Assembly (NCBI RefSeq): GCF_947654165.1
Contig: NZ_CANTKB010000004.1
Span: 62,001 to 126,000 of the forward strand
Reading direction: 5' to 3'
Source: an uncultured Blautia sp.
GTDB lineage: Bacteria; Bacillota; Clostridia; Lachnospirales; Lachnospiraceae
Length of the DNA stretch: 64,000 nt
The translations under genes and the position numbers were made by a program. Below the pieces are notes generated by a model. That model was not told the origin of the DNA. It was given only the letters and a program-made list of their open reading frames with translations, and made no database searches. Positions 26,420 through 34,362 of this stretch are shown piece after piece (the stretch's first letter is position 1; the number at the start of each line of letters is the position of its first letter).

Positions 26420-27205
26420 ATGGAATTAAGGATTCGAAGAGCAGATCCTGCGGGAAACATTACACTTTTTGTTATGAGTAAGGCAGACAGAAAGGATTAT
26501 GCGGCAATTTCAAACCAGCTTTTAGCCATGGAAGAATTTGGGGCAGAACAGGTAGGATTTGTAGAGTATCAGGATAACGGCAAGGTACATATGCAGATGA
26601 TGGGCGGGGAATTCTGCGGCAATGCCACCAGGAGCTTTGGTTATCTTATGAGTATGCTGTCTGAAGAGAAACCTTCGGAAGTGGAAGTGGATGTCAGCGG
26701 TTCTGCAGAACTCTTGAAGGCAGAAGTGGATTTAGAAAAGGGAACCAGCAGAACCCAGATGCCTTTGCCGCAGCGGATCGTGGAGCTGCCTGAGATACAG
26801 GGAGAAATCTATTCTATGGTGGTATTTGAGGGAATCTGTCATATTATGGTAAACTCTGCACCGAGAGAACAGGATTTTGTGGATCAGGTCATCCGGGAGG
26901 CAGAGAAGGTGTGTCCTGCGGATGCTTATGGTGTTATGTTTCTGGAAGGGGAAAAAATGACCCCTGTAGTAAATGTCAAAGAAAACGGCTCTATGGTCTG
27001 GGAAAGCAGCTGCGGAAGCGGAAGTATGGGGGCTGCTGTGTATCTCTCCCACGGAAAAGAAGACGGCACATATGTGTATGAACTTCATCAGCCGGGTGGA
27101 ATCATTGAAGCCTCTGTCACCATTGAAAACGGAAAAGTAATTCAGTGTAAAATGGGAGGACCAGTTGTGATTTCTGAAGAAATGACAGTGGAGATTGGTG
27201 GGTAA
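26420..27205 (+). CDS. DapF-fold amino-acid epimerase/racemase-like protein
   Basis: A 261-residue diaminopimelate-epimerase-fold protein. The two catalytic cysteines are visible in GGEFCGNATRSF (about residues 63-74) and SSCGSGSMGAA (about 204-214). The surrounding residues differ from canonical DapF (GNGIRC / ACGTGA), so this is likely a paralogue, for example a histidine-racemase (CntK)-like enzyme; substrate unknown. The start at 26420 has AGGAGG 8 nt upstream. It is followed 22 nt later by a C39-like gene. Confidence 0.75.
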   Translation: MELRIRRADPAGNITLFVMSKADRKDYAAISNQLLAMEEFGAEQVGFVEYQDNGKVHMQMMGGEFCGNATRSFGYLMSMLSEEKPSEVEVDVSGSAELLKAEVDLEKGTSRTQMPLPQRIVELPEIQGEIYSMVVFEGICHIMVNSAPREQDFVDQVIREAEKVCPADAYGVMFLEGEKMTPVVNVKENGSMVWESSCGSGSMGAAVYLSHGKEDGTYVYELHQPGGIIEASVTIENGKVIQCKMGGPVVISEEMTVEIGG

Positions 27206-27227
27206 AATGAGTTGCCAGGGGGATTGA

Positions 27228-27908
27228 ATGTCTATGAAATTAAAACATCCATATATTACAGTAGGGGAAAATCTCCAATCCTCCTTTGGCGGAAGCCAGA
27301 CATGGGCAAAAAGCCGTACCTTGCAAAAATACGGCTGCGGTGTTGTGGCTGGTACAGATTTTCTCTTGTATATAGGTTTACATAAGAAATATCCTGTGGG
27401 AAAGGAGTTTTCACGGGACAAACATTTACAGGGGAAGTTAAGCAGAACAGTTTATCTTGAGCTGCTGGATAAAATGCGAAATCATTATTTCCCTGTGATT
27501 CCCGGGTTGGGAATGCCCTGGTGGGTATTGATCGGTGGTTTGAATCTCTATTTTTTAAGAAACAGGATTCCTCTGAAAGCTTCTTTCGGGGTACGCAGAA
27601 GAAATCGGGATAACCGAATCCGGGCCATGCTGGCACATAATCTGCCGGTTATCCTGGCAGTCGGACCTAATTTTCCCATTCCCTGGAAACGGCATAAACT
27701 GGCTTTTTACCAGAAGAGGGGACAAGAATACATAGAAGTGTGTAAGACAGCCGCTCATTTTGTGGTGATCACCGGAATGTGCGGCCAGTGGTTAGAGATT
27801 TCCTCCTGGGGGAATAAATATTATGTAAACTTAAAGGAGTATGAGGAATATGTGGCTCATTACAGTTGTCCTCTGGTGAGCAATATTATATATGTGAAAA
27901 AGAGATAG
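27228..27908 (+). CDS. putative C39/papain-fold protein, function unknown
   Basis: A 226-residue protein. I see a possible cysteine-peptidase layout: an N-terminal Cys in KYGCGVVAG (about residue 37), a late His in AHFVVITG (about 180) and a following ISSWGNKYYVNL strand, as in peptidase C39-like domains. There is no signal peptide, and a hydrophobic segment lies near residues 95-110 (PWWVLIGGLNLYFL). The catalytic assignment is tentative. It forms an apparent operon with the racemase-like gene. Confidence 0.6.
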   Translation: MSMKLKHPYITVGENLQSSFGGSQTWAKSRTLQKYGCGVVAGTDFLLYIGLHKKYPVGKEFSRDKHLQGKLSRTVYLELLDKMRNHYFPVIPGLGMPWWVLIGGLNLYFLRNRIPLKASFGVRRRNRDNRIRAMLAHNLPVILAVGPNFPIPWKRHKLAFYQKRGQEYIEVCKTAAHFVVITGMCGQWLEISSWGNKYYVNLKEYEEYVAHYSCPLVSNIIYVKKR

Positions 27909-27995
27909 GCTTTTGCATAAGAAATTGCAAGTTTCACTTAGTTTTCGCCCCAATGAGATTCCATCTGCAAAAAACAATTGTCCGCAAAAGAGGGA

Positions 27996-28023
27996 TTGAC
28001 AAAAGAAAAATCAGTGCTATAAT
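27996..28023 (+). promoter_or_regulatory. promoter of the glycine-riboswitch transcript
   Basis: TTGACA (27996-28001), a 16-nt spacer and TATAAT (28018-28023), directly upstream of the riboswitch. Confidence 0.8.
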
Positions 28024-28049
28024 GAAATTCATTAATTGCATATTGTGCC

Positions 28050-28240
28050 AAACGAAGGATGCAGGAAAGCGGCAAAATGCCCACCGAAGGAGTAATACTC
28101 TCAGGGGTCTGCAAAAGACGAGACTGTATCTGGATGGCTCTCTGGAGAATCCCTTAATGGGTGCCGAAGGTGTAAGCAGACGGAATTTCGACTGTGAATC
28201 TCTCAGGCAAAAGGACAGTGAGGTTTAAAGGACAGTGTTT
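28050..28240 (+). promoter_or_regulatory. tandem glycine riboswitch (gcvT motif)
   Basis: Two aptamers are visible. The first holds GCCCACCGAAGGAG and ACTCTCAGG (about 28060-28135). The second holds GGGTGCCGAAGGTG, then AATCTCTCAGGCAAAAGGACAG (about 28138-28218, given here in two parts). The pair CCGAAGG...CTCTCAGG with AAAGGACAG is the hallmark of this class. It precedes an Ala/Gly:cation symporter gene, a known regulon member, and ends in a terminator at 28281-28323. Confidence 0.9.
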
Positions 28241-28280
28241 CTGTCCGAATAACGCATATTGCGCTGAAATCTGAACATAT

Positions 28281-28323
28281 AGTCCATGGGATTTTGATCA
28301 ACAGAATCTCATGGACTTTTTTC
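28281..28323 (+). terminator. riboswitch-controlled terminator
   Basis: AGTCCATG-G-GATT (28281-28293) pairs with AATC-T-CATGGACT (28305-28317), followed by TTTTTTC. It lies 79 nt before the symporter start. A short GGACAG/CTGTCC hairpin (about 28229-28245) lies between aptamer and terminator. Confidence 0.85.
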
Positions 28324-28401
28324 GTATCAGGTTTTCTTGCTTGTTCACGAAAGAGTATGCATAAAAATGCAGAAAAAGAACAAAAGGAGAAGAAAAAAGA
28401 A

Positions 28402-29775
28402 ATGGAAACTTTAGAAACAGTCATGAAGGTTATTGAATCAGTGGTGGGACATGTCAATACATTTTTGTGGGACTACGCATTATTGATTTTATTATTGGGA
28501 ACCGGAATTATCTATTCCTTTAGCTTGAAGTTTATTCAGGTTCGTAAGTTCGGTGTCGGAATGAAGAAAATGTTCGGAAACTTTTCCCTTCACGGAAAAA
28601 ACAGTGAGAATGGGCTCAGTTCTTTCCAGGCATTAGCAACAGCCATTGCGGCACAGGTAGGAACCGGAAACATCGCAGGAGCGGCAACAGCCATTGCTTC
28701 CGGCGGACCGGGTGCAATCTTCTGGATGTGGGTCAGTGCTTTCTTCGGAATGGCTACAATCTACGCTGAGGCTGTGATGGCACAGCATACCAGAGTGAAA
28801 GAAAACGGTGTAATCATAGGTGGACCTGTTTACTATATCAAATATATCTTTAAAGGAAAATTTGGAAAATTCCTTGCAGGATTTTTCTCTGTAGCAATTA
28901 TCCTGGCATTAGGTTTTATGGGAAATATGGTACAGTCCAACTCTATCGGAACTTCCTTTGAGACGGCTTTTGGAATCAAACCTTTTTATGTGGGCATTGT
29001 AATTGCAATTATCGCAGCCTTCATTTTCATTGGAGGAATCAATAGAATCGCCCGGGTAACAGAAAAGGTCGTTCCCATTATGGCTCTGATTTACATTATC
29101 GGATGTCTGGTGATTTTAGGAATGAATGTACAGGGTGTTGGAAAAGCATTCCATGATATTTTTGTGGCAGCCTTTAATCCAAATGCTGTTCTGGGTGGTG
29201 CTCTTGGTGTGACAGTTCAAAAAGCAATGCGTTTCGGTGTGGCAAGAGGTCTTTTCTCTAACGAAGCAGGTATGGGTTCTACCCCTCATGCACACGCTAC
29301 CGCAGATGTGAAGCATCCGGGCGATCAGGGAATCATTGCCATGATGGGTGTGTTTATTGATACCTTTGTTATCCTGACACTGACAGCACTGGTTATCCTT
29401 TCCACAGGAGCATTATCCAGTGGAAAAACAGCTTCTGCACTGGCACAGGTAGCTTTTGATTCTGCCTTTGGTTCCTTTGGAAAAATCTTTATCGCCATTT
29501 GTATGCTGTTCTTTGCCTTTACTACGATTATCGGCTGGTACTACTTTGGAGAAGTGAATGTGAAGCATTTATTTGGAGCAAAAGCAGTTAAGATCTATGC
29601 TGCACTTGTTGTTCTGTTTGTTTTGGTTGGATCTACATTGAAAGTGGAACTGGTTTGGGATATGTCCGACATGTTCAATGGTTTAATGGTAATTCCAAAC
29701 TTGATTGCCATTTTGGCGTCTATTCCTATGGTCATGAAATTAAGTAAAGAATACGAAAAACTGCATAAAAAATAA
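28402..29775 (+). CDS. alanine/glycine:cation symporter (AGCS family)
   Basis: A 457-residue polytopic transporter of the AGCS/SAF family. Family motifs include GTGNIAGAATAI near residue 88, SGGPGAIFWMWVSAFFGMA, and NEAGMGSTPHAHATA near 290. It imports glycine or alanine with Na+ or H+. I chose the ATG at 28402 (AAGGAG 12 nt upstream), because further upstream the open frame runs through the terminator. Regulation by the glycine riboswitch supports glycine as a substrate. Confidence 0.88.
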   Translation: METLETVMKVIESVVGHVNTFLWDYALLILLLGTGIIYSFSLKFIQVRKFGVGMKKMFGNFSLHGKNSENGLSSFQALATAIAAQVGTGNIAGAATAIASGGPGAIFWMWVSAFFGMATIYAEAVMAQHTRVKENGVIIGGPVYYIKYIFKGKFGKFLAGFFSVAIILALGFMGNMVQSNSIGTSFETAFGIKPFYVGIVIAIIAAFIFIGGINRIARVTEKVVPIMALIYIIGCLVILGMNVQGVGKAFHDIFVAAFNPNAVLGGALGVTVQKAMRFGVARGLFSNEAGMGSTPHAHATADVKHPGDQGIIAMMGVFIDTFVILTLTALVILSTGALSSGKTASALAQVAFDSAFGSFGKIFIAICMLFFAFTTIIGWYYFGEVNVKHLFGAKAVKIYAALVVLFVLVGSTLKVELVWDMSDMFNGLMVIPNLIAILASIPMVMKLSKEYEKLHKK

Positions 29776-29790
29776 GTAGAAAAGTACCAC

Positions 29791-29819
29791 TTTACAAATC
29801 TTTGTAACTATGTTAGCAT
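29791..29819 (+). promoter_or_regulatory. metG promoter with embedded palindrome
   Basis: TTTACA (29791-29796), a 17-nt spacer and TAGCAT (29814-29819). The perfect palindrome TTACAAA-TC-TTTGTAA (29792-29807) overlaps the -35 and spacer. Confidence 0.5.
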
Positions 29820-29829
29820 GATAGATATA

Positions 29830-30106
29830 TGTAAACACAGTGATAAAGAGAGTACATGTATATCTTGTTTTACAGAGAAGCTTTTATATGCTGAGAGAAA
29901 GCGAATGAGAATATATGGAAGATGGCTTTTGAGAGGTGCACCGAAGTATGATATCATGCCTAGGCTGCAACAGGTTCCGCCTGTTATAGCGGGAGGGTAT
30001 AAATGTACCCCATGAGGTCTGTATTGCGAGATACAGATGAACAGAAGTGGTATCACGGGTAAGCAATGCTCGTCTTCTTTGGAAACAGAGAAGACGGGCT
30101 TTTTTA
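29830..30106 (+). promoter_or_regulatory. T-box leader of metG
   Basis: A 250-nt structured leader. The Stem I region is about 29873-29950, with a candidate Met specifier AUG after GAAG (about 29920-29926). The T-box core is AGAAGTGGTATCACGGG, whose TGGT at 30048-30051 can pair with the ACCA end of uncharged tRNA. The terminator GCTCGTCTTCT/AGAAGACGGGC (30068-30078, 30089-30099) is followed by TTTTTT. It precedes methionyl-tRNA synthetase. Confidence 0.88.
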
Positions 30107-30151
30107 TGTCATAGGAAATTGTTTCCTATTAACAAAAAGGAGGAATCTAAA

Positions 30152-32110
30152 ATGGATAAGAAAAAATATTATATTACCACAGCCATTGCCTACACATCAG
30201 GCAAACCACACATTGGAAATACTTATGAAGCAGTTCTGGCGGACAGTATCGCCAGATTCAAAAGACAGCAGGGATACGATGTATTCTTCCAGACAGGAAC
30301 AGACGAACACGGACAGAAAATTGAGTTAAAGGCAGCAGAAGCCGGTGTAACCTGCAAAGAATTTGTAGACAGTGTTGCAGGAGAGATTAAAAACATCTGG
30401 GATTTGATGAACACATCTTATGACAAATTTATCCGTACCACAGATGCAGACCATGAAAAACAGGTACAGAAGATCTTTAAAAAGCTGTATGACCAGGGAG
30501 ATATCTACAAAGGATATTATGAAGGAATGTACTGTACTCCATGTGAATCCTTTTTCACAGAATCCCAGTTGGTAGACGGCAAATGCCCGGACTGCGGACG
30601 TCCGGTAACACCTGCAAAAGAGGAAGCATACTTCTTCAGAATGAGCAAATATGCACAGAGACTCATTGACCACATTAATGAACATCCGGAATTTATTCAG
30701 CCTGTTTCCAGAAAGAATGAGATGATGAACAACTTCCTTCTTCCGGGACTTCAGGATTTATGTGTATCCAGGACTTCTTTCAAATGGGGAATTCCGGTAG
30801 ACTTTGACCCGAAACACGTTGTTTATGTATGGCTGGATGCATTGACCAACTATATCACAGGAATCGGATACGACTGTGACGGAGAAAGCACAGAACAGTT
30901 CAAGAAAGACTGGCCGGCAGACCTTCATCTGATCGGAAAAGATATCATCCGTTTCCATACCATTTACTGGCCAATCTTCCTTATGGCACTGGATCTCCCG
31001 TTGCCGAAACAGGTATTCGGACATCCATGGCTTCTCCAGGGTGACGGAAAAATGAGTAAATCCAAAGGAAACGTTCTGTACGCAGACCAGTTGGTGGACT
31101 TCTTCGGAGTGGATGCTGTGCGTTATTTCGTGCTTCATGAAATGCCATTTGAAAACGACGGTGTGATTACCTGGGAATTAATGGTAGAGAGATTGAATTC
31201 TGAACTGGCAAATACCCTTGGAAACCTGGTAAACAGAACCATTTCCATGTCCAACAAATACTTTGGCGGAGAAGTAAAGAGTACAGGTGTGTGCGAGCCG
31301 GTAGACGAAGAATTAAAAGCCGTAGTTCTGGGAACAAAGGCAAAAGTAGCAGCTAAGATGGAAGAACTCCGTGTAGCAGATGCAATCACGGAAATCTTCA
31401 CATTATTTAAACGCTGCAACAAATATATTGATGAAACCATGCCATGGGCACTGGCAAAAGACGAAGATAAGAAAGACCGTCTGGCAGAAGTGCTGTACAA
31501 CCTGGTAGAAGGAATCTGCATCGGTGCTTCCTTACTGGAATCCTTTATGCCGGATACTACAGGCAAGATTTTGGATCAGTTAAATGCCAACAAGAGAACA
31601 TATGAAGAACTGGATACCTTTGGACTGTATCCATCCGGAAATAAAGTTACCGAAAAACCGGAAATCCTCTTTGCACGCCTTGATGTAAAAGAAGTAATGG
31701 CAAAAGTAGAGGAAATGAGAGCACAGGATGCACAGCCGGAAGAAGAAAAGGAAGAAGCTCCGGTGGTTGATGTTGAAGCAAAACCGGAAGTGACTTTTGA
31801 TGATTTCATGAAAATGCAGTTCCAGGTAGGAGAAATCATTGCCTGCGAAGCAGTGAAAAAATCCAAAAAACTTCTTTGCTCTCAGGTGAAGATCGGAAGC
31901 CAGGTAAAACAGATTGTATCTGGTATTAAATCCAACTACGCACCGGAAGACATGGTGGGAAAAAAGGTTATGGTTCTGGTGAACTTAAAACCTGCAAAAC
32001 TGGCAGGTGTATTGTCTGAGGGAATGATTCTCTGTGCAGAAGGTCTTGACGGAGAACTGGCACTTATGACACCAGACAAAGATATGCCGGCAGGAGCAGA
32101 GATCTGCTAG
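30152..32110 (+). CDS. metG: methionyl-tRNA synthetase
   Basis: A 652-residue class Ia synthetase with HIGH-type motif PHIGNTYEA (about residues 18-26), zinc-knuckle cysteines CTPC...CPDC (about 127-147) and KMSKS motif GKMSKSKGN (about 299-307). The C-terminal tRNA-binding (EMAP/Trbp111-like) domain covers about residues 548-652. An acidic linker (EEEKEEAP) joins them. The start at 30152 has AAGGAGG 7 nt upstream. Controlled by the T-box leader. Confidence 0.93.
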   Translation: MDKKKYYITTAIAYTSGKPHIGNTYEAVLADSIARFKRQQGYDVFFQTGTDEHGQKIELKAAEAGVTCKEFVDSVAGEIKNIWDLMNTSYDKFIRTTDADHEKQVQKIFKKLYDQGDIYKGYYEGMYCTPCESFFTESQLVDGKCPDCGRPVTPAKEEAYFFRMSKYAQRLIDHINEHPEFIQPVSRKNEMMNNFLLPGLQDLCVSRTSFKWGIPVDFDPKHVVYVWLDALTNYITGIGYDCDGESTEQFKKDWPADLHLIGKDIIRFHTIYWPIFLMALDLPLPKQVFGHPWLLQGDGKMSKSKGNVLYADQLVDFFGVDAVRYFVLHEMPFENDGVITWELMVERLNSELANTLGNLVNRTISMSNKYFGGEVKSTGVCEPVDEELKAVVLGTKAKVAAKMEELRVADAITEIFTLFKRCNKYIDETMPWALAKDEDKKDRLAEVLYNLVEGICIGASLLESFMPDTTGKILDQLNANKRTYEELDTFGLYPSGNKVTEKPEILFARLDVKEVMAKVEEMRAQDAQPEEEKEEAPVVDVEAKPEVTFDDFMKMQFQVGEIIACEAVKKSKKLLCSQVKIGSQVKQIVSGIKSNYAPEDMVGKKVMVLVNLKPAKLAGVLSEGMILCAEGLDGELALMTPDKDMPAGAEIC

Positions 32111-32252
32111 GCTTTGTTGGGAAAAGTAGACATTGAAAGCATGATTTCACAAAAAACAAAGACTTTCACTGTCAAAACAGTTGGGCATATACAGATATGT
32201 AAAGGATTGATTTATATAAGCAATCAGGCCAAATTTTATAATCTCTTCAATC

Positions 32253-32491
32253 CCACCTACCTTTTTGGGACTCAAATAGGTGGGATTGCATGTTTTTCTT
32301 AAATAAGCCTACTTTTTTCGAGCCTCAATAGGCTAAAGTTCAAGATTCCCTCTTTTCAACTTACTTTTCCTTGTTGGAATATAGGCCAGATTTAAAGAAT
32401 CTTGTTCAGCGGCCTATTTAGCTTTAAAATAAGTAGGCCTAGTTTCAAGATTTCTTAAACCCAACCTATTTGTGTATAAAAAGGTAGGCTA
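32253..32491. repeat. 52-bp-period hairpin array B (five units)
   Basis: Left arms start at 32256, 32308, 32360, 32413 and 32465 (spacing 52, 52, 53, 52). The first unit has 8-bp arms CCCACCTA/TAGGTGGG, and the fourth has GGCCTA/TAGGCC. It fills the 32111-32569 gap between metG and the reductase gene; nothing else but a possible promoter is seen there. Units 3-5 and the 59-nt tail match array A closely. Confidence 0.85.
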
Positions 32492-32569
32492 AAAATCACA
32501 AAACAACATTTTCAACTGAAAAAGCATTGGAACAGGGGTGCATCCAAAGCTGATAAAGGGAGGAAAACC

Positions 32570-33487
32570 GTGAAAAATCTTATCATTGGAGATACAAATT
32601 TAGAAGTGTCAGAGATTGGACTGGGCTGCATGCGGATTACAGAGCTTCAGGATAAAAAAGAAGTGCGGAATCTGATTGATACAGCCATGGATCAGGGAAT
32701 TGATTTCTTTGATCACGCTGATATTTATGATGGAGGACATGCAGAAGAAGTATTCGGTGAAGTGGTAGAGCCTGCTATGCGTCAGAACATGATCATACAG
32801 AGCAAATGTGGAATTATTCCAGGCAAAGCATATGACTTTTCGAAGGAGCACATTCTGAGATCTGTAGAAGAAAGCCTGAAAAGATTACGAACCGACTATC
32901 TGGACATCCTTCTTCTTCATCGCCCGGATACCTTAATGGAGCCGGAAGAAGTTGCAGAAGCCTTTGAGTTGTTGGAAAAATCAGGAAAAGTGCGGTATTT
33001 TGGAGTCAGCAACCAAAATTCCATGCAGATAGAGCTTCTGAATAAATATTGCGGAAACCGCATAAAAATAAACCAACTGCAATTCAGCATCGCACATTGT
33101 GATATCGTGGATTCCGGATTGAATGTGAATGTGCACAGCGAAGCAGGTGCAAACCGAGACGGAAGTATCCTGGAATATTGCCGTTTAAAAGATATTACCA
33201 TCCAGGCATGGTCACCATTTCAATACGGCATGTTTGAAGGCGTATTTTTAAACAATGAAAAGTTTCCAAAACTGAACAAACTCGTTGATGAACTGGCTGA
33301 AAAGTATCAGGTTACCAACAATGCCATTGCGGTGGCGTGGATCTTGAGACATCCTGCAAGAATCCAGCCGATTGTGGGTACTACAAATAAGAATCGGTTG
33401 ACCGATATTTGCAAAGCATCAGAAGTAAAATTAACCCGTGAGGAATGGTATGCACTTTATATGGCAGCAGGAAAAGTGTTGCCGTAA
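32570..33487 (+). CDS. aldo/keto reductase
   Basis: A 305-residue NADPH-dependent oxidoreductase of the YdhF-like aldo/keto reductase group. The tetrad residues are visible: Asp and Tyr in FFDHADIYDGG (about 47-57), Lys in IQSKCG near 83, and His in LLLHRPD near 117. The cofactor-binding end IVGTTNKNRL lies near 270. It starts with GTG at 32570, 6 nt after AAAGGGAGG. Array B lies immediately upstream. The substrate cannot be read from sequence. Confidence 0.87.
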   Translation: MKNLIIGDTNLEVSEIGLGCMRITELQDKKEVRNLIDTAMDQGIDFFDHADIYDGGHAEEVFGEVVEPAMRQNMIIQSKCGIIPGKAYDFSKEHILRSVEESLKRLRTDYLDILLLHRPDTLMEPEEVAEAFELLEKSGKVRYFGVSNQNSMQIELLNKYCGNRIKINQLQFSIAHCDIVDSGLNVNVHSEAGANRDGSILEYCRLKDITIQAWSPFQYGMFEGVFLNNEKFPKLNKLVDELAEKYQVTNNAIAVAWILRHPARIQPIVGTTNKNRLTDICKASEVKLTREEWYALYMAAGKVLP

Positions 33488-33506
33488 GGGATTCTTATAA
33501 TCACTG

Positions 33507-33536
33507 TTGACACTATGGCATTTATCATATTATAAT
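33507..33536 (+). promoter_or_regulatory. yefM-yoeB promoter and operator region
   Basis: TTGACA (33507-33512), an 18-nt spacer and TATAAT (33531-33536) within the palindrome ATATTATAATAT (33527-33538). A TGTAC core, typical of YefM operators (TGTACA), follows at 33552-33556. Confidence 0.65.
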
Positions 33537-33579
33537 ATAAATACAGAAAACTGTACGTTTTGTTTTGGAGGTGAATATC

Positions 33580-33846
33580 ATGTTAGCAGTTAATTATACT
33601 GAATTAAGAGGAAACATGAAAAAATGCATGGATAAAGTCTCAGATGACTTTGAAACTCTTATTGTAACGCGCAAAAAAAATAAGAATATTGTCATGATAT
33701 CAGAAGAAACCTACAACAACATGATGGAAAATATGCATCTTATGGGAAATGAAACGAACTATAAATGGCTCATGGAATCTAAGAGGCAATTAGAAGAAGG
33801 TTTGTGCCAGGTTCAAGAACTAATCGAGGTTCATGCGGATGAATAA
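33580..33846 (+). CDS. yefM: type II antitoxin, YefM/Phd family
   Basis: An 88-residue protein. MLAVNYTELRGNMKKCMDKV is the DNA-binding N-terminal part of YefM, and VMISEETYNNMMEN the dimer region; the rest is the toxin-wrapping tail. GGAGG lies 8 nt before the ATG at 33580. It neutralises the downstream YoeB and represses the operon. Overlaps the toxin gene by 8 nt. Confidence 0.9.
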   Translation: MLAVNYTELRGNMKKCMDKVSDDFETLIVTRKKNKNIVMISEETYNNMMENMHLMGNETNYKWLMESKRQLEEGLCQVQELIEVHADE

Positions 33847-34102
33847 AGTTTTTACACAAAATGGATGGAATGACTATATTTATTGGCAAACAGAAGCTAA
33901 GAAAACTTTGAAGAAAATTAACAAACTCATTGAAGATATCTGTAGAAACGGTAACTCCGGTATGGGAAAACCAGACCCCTTATTAGGTGATTTGTCTGGA
34001 TTTTGGAGCCGAAGAATCAACGAGAAGGATCGTTTGGTTTATAAGATTGATGAACAGAACGTATATATTATTTCGTGCAGATATCATTATTCGGACAAAT
34101 AA
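33839..34102 (+). CDS. yoeB: type II toxin, YoeB mRNA interferase
   Basis: An 87-residue ribosome-dependent RNase of the RelE/YoeB fold (MNKVFTQNGWNDYIYWQTEA...). The C-terminal catalytic residues are present: Arg in SRRINEKDRLVYKI and the terminal CRYHY histidine. I prefer the ATG at 33839 (GAGG 9 nt upstream, overlapping the yefM stop); ATG 33833 is also possible. The toxin looks intact. Confidence 0.9.
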   Translation: MNKVFTQNGWNDYIYWQTEAKKTLKKINKLIEDICRNGNSGMGKPDPLLGDLSGFWSRRINEKDRLVYKIDEQNVYIISCRYHYSDK

Positions 34103-34118
34103 AAAACAAATTTTCCTA

Positions 34119-34294
34119 TTGACAACCGTCTTTTTGTCCTTTATTATTCTCTTTAGTGAAAGGGAGTAGCTGGCACCCACAGGTGTTTACGGCGTCGTCA
34201 ATCTCGATGAGAAGTTTCTCGTCCGTGTCGTGATGAAACAGCGAGACTTTTATTGCATAGCAGACTGTGCAGTAAAGGTCTCGCTTTTTATTTT
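34119..34294 (+). promoter_or_regulatory. promoter and yybP-ykoY (Mn2+) riboswitch with terminator
   Basis: Promoter: TTGACA (34119-34124), 17-nt spacer, TATTAT (34142-34147). The leader contains the conserved yybP-ykoY elements AAAGGGAGTAGC (about 34159-34170) and ACGGCGTCGTCAATCTCGATG (about 34189-34208). The terminator stem GCGAGAC (34241-34247) / GTCTCGC (34278-34284) is followed by TTTTTATTTT. This class senses Mn2+ and controls metal exporters. It precedes a P-type ATPase gene. Confidence 0.88.
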
Positions 34295-34362
34295 CTGAAA
34301 TGCTGCGGCATAGAAAGACCTTTACGAAGCACACTATAATAAAAACGAACGGAGGAAAAGCT

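Noticed and set aside
29818..30015. 65-codon frame upstream of metG
   Set aside because: It lies inside the T-box leader, whose structure and terminator explain the sequence.
32114..32302. 62-codon frame after metG
   Set aside because: It has no ribosome site and runs into the first unit of repeat array B.
33580..34102. yefM-yoeB as part of a phage or plasmid island
   Set aside because: No integrase, att repeats or phage genes nearby; flanking genes are ordinary chromosomal genes.
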